Source: an uncultured Clostridia bacterium (GTDB lineage Bacteria > Bacillota > Clostridia > Oscillospirales > Acutalibacteraceae). Taken from it: 64,000 bases of DNA. The number at the start of each line of letters is the position of its first letter. The stretch's first letter is position 1. Below are positions 57,161 through 64,000 of the stretch, in pieces. The stretch is from NCBI GenBank assembly GCA_947628175.1, contig CANQZA010000003.1:1-64000 (forward strand). The letters are read 5' to 3'. Under the pieces are notes generated by a model. It ran no database searches, was not told the origin of the DNA, and saw nothing but the letters and a program-made list of their open reading frames with translations. Made by a program: the position numbers and the translations under genes.

Positions 57161-57345
57161 AGTCTTTGTAAATAATGAATCCACCCAGCCGCCGAAAGCT
57201 GAGAATAACCTGCATCCCAAGCAGGTGGGTTATGCTTTGCTGACTTTGTGCTACCAGCGTCCTCGTATAAGAGGGAGGTCTGCATTCCCGTTTCGCAAAA
57301 GACAAATCCCTTAATAAATCATGTTCGGGTTACTAAAGCCTCCGG
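57138..57345 (-). ncRNA. structured ncRNA, possibly 6S RNA (SsrS)
   Basis: Non-coding gap downstream of the DUF1292 gene; minus strand ...GCAGACCTCCCTCTTATACGAGGACGCTGGTAGCACAAAGTCAGCAAAGCATAACCCACCTGCTTGGGATGCAGGTTATTCTCAGCTTTCGGCGGCTGGGTGG..., hairpins and a minus-strand terminator. Confidence 0.5.
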
Positions 57346-57372
57346 TTGTCGAGAAGGGCAGATTGTTTATGA

Positions 57373-57708
57373 TTATTGCTCAAGAATATCAGAATCAAAA
57401 TATTCAACATCAAATTTTTCTTCAACCATTTGCATCAGAATATCAGATACCCGCTCGTACTCCATCTCGTCTTCAATTTCCGCAAGATATTCGTTGTCGT
57501 TGTCGTTAATCACTTTAAGTATTACTACCTCGTAATCTCCGTCAACGATTTCCTCGTCTGTTTCATAATATCTTGTTATGGCGACATAAACATTGTCGTC
57601 TGTTTCATATCTTTCAAGAAGCTCGAAAAGTATCTCGTTTCCGTCCTCATCGCTCACACTGAGAATATCCGGTTCATAGTATTCTTCGTTGTCTGCCATT
57701 ATATTCAC
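57373..57708 (-). CDS. DUF1292 family protein
   Basis: DILSVSDEDGNEILFELLERYETDDNVYVAITRY...YEVVILKVINDNDNEYLAEIED. Confidence 0.85.
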   Translation of the reverse strand: MNIMADNEEYYEPDILSVSDEDGNEILFELLERYETDDNVYVAITRYYETDEEIVDGDYEVVILKVINDNDNEYLAEIEDEMEYERVSDILMQMVEEKFDVEYFDSDILEQ

Positions 57709-57821
57709 GCACCTTTTTATACTGTATGCTATTTATTATATATTTTAATTTTGAAATAGTCAATAGAAATATATGGTTGGTTACTTTTTACAAAAAAAAT
57801 AAAAAATGTTGAAAAAAACTA

Positions 57822-57850
57822 TTGACAAAGTACAAAAGGCGTGCTATTAT
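57822..57850 (+). promoter_or_regulatory. strong sigma-A-like promoter
   Basis: TTGACA - 17 nt - TATTAT. Confidence 0.8.
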
Positions 57851-57935
57851 GTAATTGAACAAAGGGAAGACCTTAAGGAAGAAGTTTAAGGTAGAAAGAA
57901 AGAATTGTTCAATTTATGAAAGGAGGCTTGTCCCA

Positions 57936-57974
57936 ATGGATTTTGAACCAGATCAGACAAGCACTCATCAGTAA
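57936..57974 (+). CDS. 12-aa mini-ORF MDFEPDQTSTHQ
   Basis: AAAGGAGG Shine-Dalgarno ~10 nt upstream. Confidence 0.4.
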   Translation: MDFEPDQTSTHQ

Positions 57975-58035
57975 ATCCAATATACGATAGCGGATTTTGG
58001 TATCATAATAAAGTAATCAATATTGCGAGATTACT

Positions 58036-58152
58036 ATGGATACACACTTTATAAAGTATTTATTAAGTTATCAGGCAGAGTTGGAAAATGCTGAGAGTGC
58101 AGCAAAACTTAATAGTAAGGGTATAGATTTATATAGTATAAACGATTATTAA
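58036..58152 (+). CDS. 38-aa ORF MDTHFIKYLLSYQAELENAESAAKLNSKGIDLYSINDY
   Basis: Open frame with coding-like amino-acid composition; weak SD. Confidence 0.4.
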   Translation: MDTHFIKYLLSYQAELENAESAAKLNSKGIDLYSINDY

Positions 58153-58310
58153 TCTGCCGATAATCTGAAATGTTTATTTCATAAATTATAAAATAAAAAT
58201 TAATTTTAGGAGAAGTCCGATGCACTAAGTATTGAAACCTTGAGATTTTAATTTGAGGTAAGGACCAATGTACTAAGTTGATTTAAATTTAAAATTAAAT
58301 AATGTAACAG

Positions 58311-58342
58311 CTCCCGATATTCCTGTATCGGGAGTTTTTTTA
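58311..58342 (+). terminator. rho-independent terminator
   Basis: CTCCCGATA-ttcctg-TATCGGGAG TTTTTTT. Confidence 0.9.
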
Positions 58343-58384
58343 TATCTGCGTCACTTGACAATGGGTGATTATTATGTTAATATG

Positions 58385-58624
58385 ACTTCAATATTGAATG
58401 GCAATGAGGAAGAGGAGTACTCTGCTGCGTCTTTTAAGAGAGTGTCCGTTTGGTGAAAGGAGCAGGGCAGGCAGAGGAAGGTAGCTTCTGAGCCGGTATT
58501 ATGAACAGAGTAGTTTTATCCGTATGTCTGCGTTAAAGGCTTTGAGCGGCATTGAATCAATGCAATTTGAGTGGTACCACGGAAGTATGTGCTTTCGCCT
58601 CATATGAGGTGAAAGCATTTTTAT
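58385..58624 (+). promoter_or_regulatory. T-box leader of valS
   Basis: AGTA and AGAGAG/GGTGAAA stem I motifs, conserved TTTGAGTGGTACCACGG T-box sequence, terminator TGCTTTCGCCTCATATGAGGTGAAAGCATTTTT. Confidence 0.88.
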
Positions 58625-58642
58625 TTTAAAGGAGTTTTATTT

Positions 58643-61273
58643 ATGGCAAAAGAACTTGCAAAGCAGTATAATCCTTCTGATGTGGAGGAACGCACATATA
58701 AATTCTGGTGTGATCATAAGTATTTCCATGCACAGGTGAATTCTGATAAAAAGCCTTATACCATTGTTATTCCTCCGCCGAATATCACGGGTCAGCTCCA
58801 TATGGGGCACGCTCTTGATAATACGCTTCAGGATATTCTTATCCGATGGCGAAGAATGCAGGGTTATGAGGCATTATGGCTTCCCGGTACGGACCATGCT
58901 TCCATTGCCACTGAGGCAAAGATTGTTGAGGCTATGCGGGAAGAAGGTCTGACAAAGGAGAGTATAGGAAGAGAAGCTTTTCTGAAAAGAGCATGGGACT
59001 GGAAGGATAAATACGGTTCTCGAATTATTGAGCAGCTTAAAAAGATGGGCTCCTCCTGTGACTGGGACAGAGAGCGCTTTACGCTTGATGAAGGCTGTTC
59101 AAAGGCTGTTAACCGTGTTTTTGAAAATCTGTATAAAAAAGGGTTGATATACCGCGGTGAAAGAATTGTAAACTGGTGTCCGCATTGTTTAACCTCCATT
59201 TCGGATGCTGAGGTGGAATATGAGGATCAGGCCGGTCATTTTTGGCACATCAAATATCCTTTCACGGATGGCACCGGTTATCTTGAGCTTGCGACAACAA
59301 GACCTGAAACGCTCCTCGGCGATACCGCAGTCGCAGTAAATCCCAATGATGAAAGATATAAGCATTTGATTGGCAAAATGCTTGACCTTCCTCTTGTTCA
59401 CCGCTACATTCCTGTTATTGCGGACGATTATGTTGATATAGAATTTGGAACAGGTGTTGTTAAAATTACGCCTGCACATGACCCTAACGATTTCGAGGTC
59501 GGCTTACGGCATAATCTTGAAGTGATAGATGTGCTCACAGACGATGCTCATATAAAAGATGGTTGGGGAAGATACAGCGGTATGGACCGCTATGAGGCAA
59601 GAAAGGCAATTGTTGAGGATCTTGAAAAAGAGGGCGCACTGCTTGAAGTGGAAGATTACAGTCATAATGTAGGAACATGCTACCGCTGCGGTACAACAAT
59701 TGAACCGAAGGTTTCAAAGCAATGGTTTGTATCCATGAAGCCGCTTGCCGGTCCCGCGATTGATGCTGTAAAGAAAGGCGAAACAAAGTTTGTCCCCGAA
59801 CGATTTGAGAAAGTATATTTTCATTGGCTGGAGAATATTCGAGACTGGTGTATTTCAAGGCAGCTTTGGTGGGGACACAGAATTCCCGCGTATTATTGCG
59901 ATGACTGCAGTGAGATAACCGTAAGTGCAGATGCTGTCGAAAAATGCCCAAAATGTGGCAGTCACCATATTCATCAGGATCCGGATACACTCGATACATG
60001 GTTCAGTTCTGCCTTGTGGCCGTTCAGCACAATGGGATGGCCTGACGAGACTGAGGAATTAAAATATTTTTATCCGACAAATACACTCGTAACAGGATAT
60101 GATATTATTCCGTTCTGGGTTATGAGAATGATGTTTTCTGCGCTTGAGCAGACAGGTCAGGTGCCTTTTGATACTGTTCTCATTCATGGTCTTGTCCGTG
60201 ATGCGCAGGGCAGGAAAATGAGCAAATCTCTCGGAAACGGTATTGATCCGTTGCTCATCATTGATGAGTACGGTGCGGATGCTTTGCGGTTTACGCTTGC
60301 GACAGGCAATGCTCCCGGTAATGATATGCGGTTTTCTGACGATAAGGTTAAAGCGTCAAGAAATTTTGCGAATAAGCTGTGGAACGCTGCACGCTTTGTC
60401 CTTATGTACATTACGGATGATTTTCAGTATGAAGGACTTGATGCGGAGCTTGCAATTGAGGATAAGTGGATTGTTTCAAAGGTGAATACACTTGCAAAAG
60501 AAGTAACAGAAAATCTTGAAAAGTTTGAGCTCGGCATTGCAGTTCAAAAGCTGTACGACTTTATATGGGATGTTTTTTGCGATTGGTATATTGAAATATC
60601 GAAAATAAGGCTTCAGAGTGATGACGCAAAGGCAAAAAATACGGCTGTATCAACTCTTTTGTATGTTCTGACCGATATTCTTAAGTTGCTTCATCCGTTT
60701 ATGCCGTTTATCACAGAAGAAATATATCAGGTAATTCCCCACGATGAAGAATCAATTATGATTTCAAAATGGGTTCAATATGATGAAACGCTCCATTTTG
60801 TCGGTGAAGAAGCTGAGATGGAAGTAATTATGGCAGCTATCCGAGCTATCAGAAATACAAGGGCACAGATGAATATACCGCCGAGCAAAAAGGCCAAGAT
60901 TTATATTGAAACACAACTTGGTGATACTTTCAAAAACGGTGCAAAGTTTATAGAAAGACTTGCATCTTCAAATGAAATCAGTGTCTCTGCTTCTTATGAT
61001 GATCTGGGAAATACGGTTACAATAATCACGGACGAAGCTAAAATCTATATCCCAATGGGTGAACTTGTGGATTTTAAGACAGAGAGAAAGCGCCTTGAAA
61101 AGGAACTTGCACAGTGTAATGATAAGCTTGATTTTATAAATAAAAAGCTGTCAAATCCCGGCTTTGTGAATAAGGCTCCCGAAAAGGTTGTTGCGCAGAA
61201 TAAACAGGATGCCGAAAAGCTGATGGAAAGAATTGCAAATATTAAAAAAACAATTGAGGATTTAGAGCAGTAA
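58643..61273 (+). CDS. valS: valyl-tRNA synthetase
   Basis: PPPNITGQLHMGHALDNTLQD HIGH motif, GRKMSKSLGNGIDPL KMSKS motif, C-terminal coiled coil. Confidence 0.97.
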   Translation: MAKELAKQYNPSDVEERTYKFWCDHKYFHAQVNSDKKPYTIVIPPPNITGQLHMGHALDNTLQDILIRWRRMQGYEALWLPGTDHASIATEAKIVEAMREEGLTKESIGREAFLKRAWDWKDKYGSRIIEQLKKMGSSCDWDRERFTLDEGCSKAVNRVFENLYKKGLIYRGERIVNWCPHCLTSISDAEVEYEDQAGHFWHIKYPFTDGTGYLELATTRPETLLGDTAVAVNPNDERYKHLIGKMLDLPLVHRYIPVIADDYVDIEFGTGVVKITPAHDPNDFEVGLRHNLEVIDVLTDDAHIKDGWGRYSGMDRYEARKAIVEDLEKEGALLEVEDYSHNVGTCYRCGTTIEPKVSKQWFVSMKPLAGPAIDAVKKGETKFVPERFEKVYFHWLENIRDWCISRQLWWGHRIPAYYCDDCSEITVSADAVEKCPKCGSHHIHQDPDTLDTWFSSALWPFSTMGWPDETEELKYFYPTNTLVTGYDIIPFWVMRMMFSALEQTGQVPFDTVLIHGLVRDAQGRKMSKSLGNGIDPLLIIDEYGADALRFTLATGNAPGNDMRFSDDKVKASRNFANKLWNAARFVLMYITDDFQYEGLDAELAIEDKWIVSKVNTLAKEVTENLEKFELGIAVQKLYDFIWDVFCDWYIEISKIRLQSDDAKAKNTAVSTLLYVLTDILKLLHPFMPFITEEIYQVIPHDEESIMISKWVQYDETLHFVGEEAEMEVIMAAIRAIRNTRAQMNIPPSKKAKIYIETQLGDTFKNGAKFIERLASSNEISVSASYDDLGNTVTIITDEAKIYIPMGELVDFKTERKRLEKELAQCNDKLDFINKKLSNPGFVNKAPEKVVAQNKQDAEKLMERIANIKKTIEDLEQ

Positions 61274-62382
61274 TGACTTATATGGAAGCATTAGGCATTA
61301 TCACAAAAAGGGAAAGCCTCGGCATTGTGCCGGGGCTTGCTCGTATTTATCGTTTGCTTGAGAAAATGGGCAATCCTCAAAACGAATTGAAAATCATCCA
61401 TATTGCCGGAACAAACGGTAAAGGGACAGTATCTGCTATGCTTGCAGACGCAATAACAAGAGCAGGATTTACCACTGGCCTTTTTACATCGCCGTGGGTA
61501 ACGGATTATCGTGAGCAGATACAGATTGACGGTGCATTTATAAGCAAAAAGGATTTTTCATCATACATTGAAAAGTACAGGGATAATGACTGTACCGAGT
61601 TTGAATTTCTGACGGCTGTTATGTATAAATATTTCTTTGACAGGCGTGTTGATTACGCTGTTGTTGAATGCGGAATGGGAGGACTGGAAGATGCAACGAA
61701 TGCCATTTGCACACCTGAGCTTGCAGTGATAACCTCAGTTTCTGTTGACCATACAAACTTTCTCGGTGATACTCTTGATGAAATTGCTCTTAATAAGGCG
61801 GGTATTATCAAAAAAAACGGCAGAGTCGTCCTTTACCCAAATCCGAAAACACACAATCTATTTCAAACGCAGTGTAAAAAATGCAACTCTGTATTATACA
61901 GTGTTGACGATGCGGGAGACAGCCGCTTAAATAATATTCGAACGGTCAAAACCGCTCTGGATGTATTAGGTATCCGTTCACCGGTAAAAGAAGTTGCGCT
62001 TCCCGCGCGGCAGGAATATATCGGGCAGAATATAATGCTCGACGGTGCGCATAATCCAGACGGTATAAAGGCGCTGATTAAACACCTGCCGAAAAGAGAA
62101 ATCACTGCGGTAATAGGTATGATGCGTGACAAAAATGTCCGTGAGTGCATAAAAATGATAGCCCCACTGTGTAAAAAAATAATCACAACAACGCCGTCAA
62201 ATCCGAGGGCAATGATCGCGCAGGAGCTTAAAGCCATAGCTAAGATGTATTGTAAAGATGTTGAGGCTGTTGAGCAGCCGATTGATGCGGTGCATACGGC
62301 CGATTATGATTTTCTTCTTGTGTGCGGTTCATTTTATCTTGCGCGTGATGTCAGAAAAGAGCTTCTTCCATACAAAATGTGA
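61273..62382 (+). CDS. folC: folylpolyglutamate synthase/dihydrofolate synthase
   Basis: IHIAGTNGKGTVSAMLADAITRAGFTTGLFTSPW, MLDGAHNPDG. Confidence 0.94.
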   Translation: MTYMEALGIITKRESLGIVPGLARIYRLLEKMGNPQNELKIIHIAGTNGKGTVSAMLADAITRAGFTTGLFTSPWVTDYREQIQIDGAFISKKDFSSYIEKYRDNDCTEFEFLTAVMYKYFFDRRVDYAVVECGMGGLEDATNAICTPELAVITSVSVDHTNFLGDTLDEIALNKAGIIKKNGRVVLYPNPKTHNLFQTQCKKCNSVLYSVDDAGDSRLNNIRTVKTALDVLGIRSPVKEVALPARQEYIGQNIMLDGAHNPDGIKALIKHLPKREITAVIGMMRDKNVRECIKMIAPLCKKIITTTPSNPRAMIAQELKAIAKMYCKDVEAVEQPIDAVHTADYDFLLVCGSFYLARDVRKELLPYKM

Positions 62383-62448
62383 TAAATTATTCAATACCGG
62401 TCTGCTATTATTGTGGCAGACTGGTATTTTTTATTGGAGTGAAAAGGA

Positions 62449-62781
62449 ATGAATGTTACAATCGAGGCAAGCGGCAGTATAGTCATAGCGTATCTTATCG
62501 GTGAAATCGATCACCATACTGCTGCGAAGGTAAGAGAAAAAATTGATAATATAATTAATTATAAAAAACCTACTCATTTGATACTTGATTTCAGAAATGT
62601 TACCTTTATGGATTCATCAGGTATAGGTCTTGTTATGGGCAGATTCAGACTTATGCAGGGATTGTCTTCTGCCTCAACTCTTGAAATAAAAAATGTAACC
62701 TCCCAGACCAAAAAAATTATGGAGCTTGCAGGACTGGGAAGGATTGCAGTAATTAAGGAGATACAAAATGAAGAAAATTAA
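62449..62781 (+). CDS. spoIIAA: anti-sigma F factor antagonist
   Basis: STAS domain LILDFRNVTFMDSSGIGLVMGR; first gene of spoIIA operon. Confidence 0.95.
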   Translation: MNVTIEASGSIVIAYLIGEIDHHTAAKVREKIDNIINYKKPTHLILDFRNVTFMDSSGIGLVMGRFRLMQGLSSASTLEIKNVTSQTKKIMELAGLGRIAVIKEIQNEEN

Positions 62782-63205
62782 TGAATTCAAATTGACTGTT
62801 GACAGCAAAAGCATTAACGAGAGCTTTGCAAGAGTAGTAGTTTCCGCGTTTGTTACGGCGCTTGACCCCACGCTTGAGGAAATAGCCGATTTAAAAACAG
62901 CGGTAAGTGAAGCTGTTACAAACTGTATTGTTCATGGATACAGGGATACATATGGAAAAATTTACATATCAGGTGTTATTGATGACGCAAATTATGTCAA
63001 AATAACAATCCGTGACAAGGGCTGCGGAATCAAGGATATCCATGAGGCAATGACTCCCTTATTCACTACGGGCGGAGGTGACCGCGCCGGTCTTGGATTT
63101 ACTGTTATGGAGAGCTTTTGTGACAAAGTAAAAGTGCGTTCTTCAGACTCGAAAGGCACTTCGGTGACTCTCATAAAAAAGATTGAAGGAAAATCCCAAT
63201 GGTAA
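62768..63205 (+). CDS. spoIIAB: anti-sigma F factor
   Basis: AVSEAVTNCIVHGY, IRDKGCGI, GGGDRAGLGFTVMESF. Confidence 0.95.
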   Translation: MKKINEFKLTVDSKSINESFARVVVSAFVTALDPTLEEIADLKTAVSEAVTNCIVHGYRDTYGKIYISGVIDDANYVKITIRDKGCGIKDIHEAMTPLFTTGGGDRAGLGFTVMESFCDKVKVRSSDSKGTSVTLIKKIEGKSQW

Positions 63206-63855
63206 CTGATGCCAGAGAGCAGATGATAACGGATAATATAGGCCTTGTCCACTCCATTGCTAACCGTTTTCGCGGGAGAGGAACCGATTATGAGGATTTA
63301 TTCCAGAGCGGCTGTATAGGTCTCATTAAAGCTGTTGATAATTTTGACGAGTCCAAGGGCTTTGCGTTTTCCACCTATGCGGTACCTGTGATTATGGGGG
63401 AAATACGCAGAATTTTTCGGGACGGCGGTGCAATTAAAGTAAGTCGTTCTCTTAAGGAAAAGGCAATTAAGGCACAGTCGCTTCGTGAGCGCTTTATAAG
63501 TAAGCAGATGCGTGAACCGACAATAGGTGAGCTGTCACAGCTTCTTGACTGTACGCCCGAGGAGACGGCGGAAATTCTCAATATCATAAACCCGGTTATA
63601 TCATTAAATTCTTTCGGTGAGGACGGAGAAGATACGATAGACATACCTGTTGATGAAAGTGAACAGCTTTTTGACAGATTATCCATTTTTCAAATGATGA
63701 AGCATCTTGATGATTCAGAGAAAAAAATTATTGATATGCGGTACTATAAGGGCTATACGCAGGCGAAAACAGCAAAAGCTATGGGTGTATCACAGGTTCA
63801 GATATCAAGAAAGGAAAAAGCGATACTAAAAAAAATGCGCCTTCTTGCCGAATAA
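63199..63855 (+). CDS. sigF: RNA polymerase sporulation sigma factor SigF
   Basis: NIGLVHSIANRFRGRGTDYEDLFQSGCIGLIKAVDNFDESKGFAFSTYAVPVIMGEIRRIFRDGG, C-terminal QAKTAKAMGVSQVQISRKEK. Confidence 0.97.
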   Translation: MVTDAREQMITDNIGLVHSIANRFRGRGTDYEDLFQSGCIGLIKAVDNFDESKGFAFSTYAVPVIMGEIRRIFRDGGAIKVSRSLKEKAIKAQSLRERFISKQMREPTIGELSQLLDCTPEETAEILNIINPVISLNSFGEDGEDTIDIPVDESEQLFDRLSIFQMMKHLDDSEKKIIDMRYYKGYTQAKTAKAMGVSQVQISRKEKAILKKMRLLAE

Positions 63856-63922
63856 TGTGAGGCGCTTTGCAAAATATGAAAACAGTGTAGAGCATTATGT
63901 ATTGTGTATGTATATAAAATTT

Positions 63923-63955
63923 GGCGGGAGGGTTTCCTCCCGTTTTTCTATACTT
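63923..63955 (+). terminator. rho-independent terminator
   Basis: CGGGAGG-gttt-CCTCCCG TTTTT. Confidence 0.85.
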
Positions 63956-64000
63956 TTTCCAACACCTTAAATGTAATTCCTGACAGTATAAACCACAGGG

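Larger units (their letters stand above)
57854..58342 (+). ncRNA. stand-alone transcription unit with nested hairpins and mini-ORFs
   Basis: Promoter at 57822-57850, stems ATTGAACAA/TTGTTCAAT and ACCTTAA/TTAAGGT, terminator at 58311-58342, no ORF longer than 38 aa. Confidence 0.6.

Noticed and set aside
57060-57535. Plus-strand ORFs over the DUF1292/ncRNA region
   Set aside because: Antisense to a supported CDS or to a structured minus-strand RNA; composition not protein-like.

Overview
Window from a low-GC, spore-forming Firmicutes (Clostridia, probably Ruminococcaceae/Oscillospiraceae-like; taxonomy is an inference from gene content). Most of it is ordinary chromosome: the alaS 3' end, ldh/rex/idh/acn, tepA-like/spoIIIE, a SCIFF peptide with its radical SAM maturase, gdhA, a two-component system, scpAB-ytfJ-dacF-rluB, a biotin-dependent carboxyltransferase cluster, uppP, T-box/valS/folC and the spoIIA operon. 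A ~9.5 kb AT-rich integrative mobilizable element (~25.3-34.86 kb) sits at the 3' end of a tRNA-Leu gene. It carries a serine recombinase, relaxase, MobC, a zinc-ribbon/TM/M4 metallopeptidase and a two-gene module with an RxxxxH (HEPN-like) motif. The most interesting signals are non-coding: (1) two copies of one structured leader, upstream of a biotin carrier gene and of a 54-aa ORF, in which a core GGCTAC is complementary to the arm of a hairpin that hides the Shine-Dalgarno; (2) a promoter / 16-aa leader peptide / terminator-antiterminator arrangement upstream of a GNAT acetyltransferase; (3) a stand-alone ~490-nt transcription unit between the DUF1292 gene and the valS T-box, with nested hairpins and four tiny ORFs. 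No CRISPR array or rRNA was seen. All family names come from reading motifs by eye; no database search was run.
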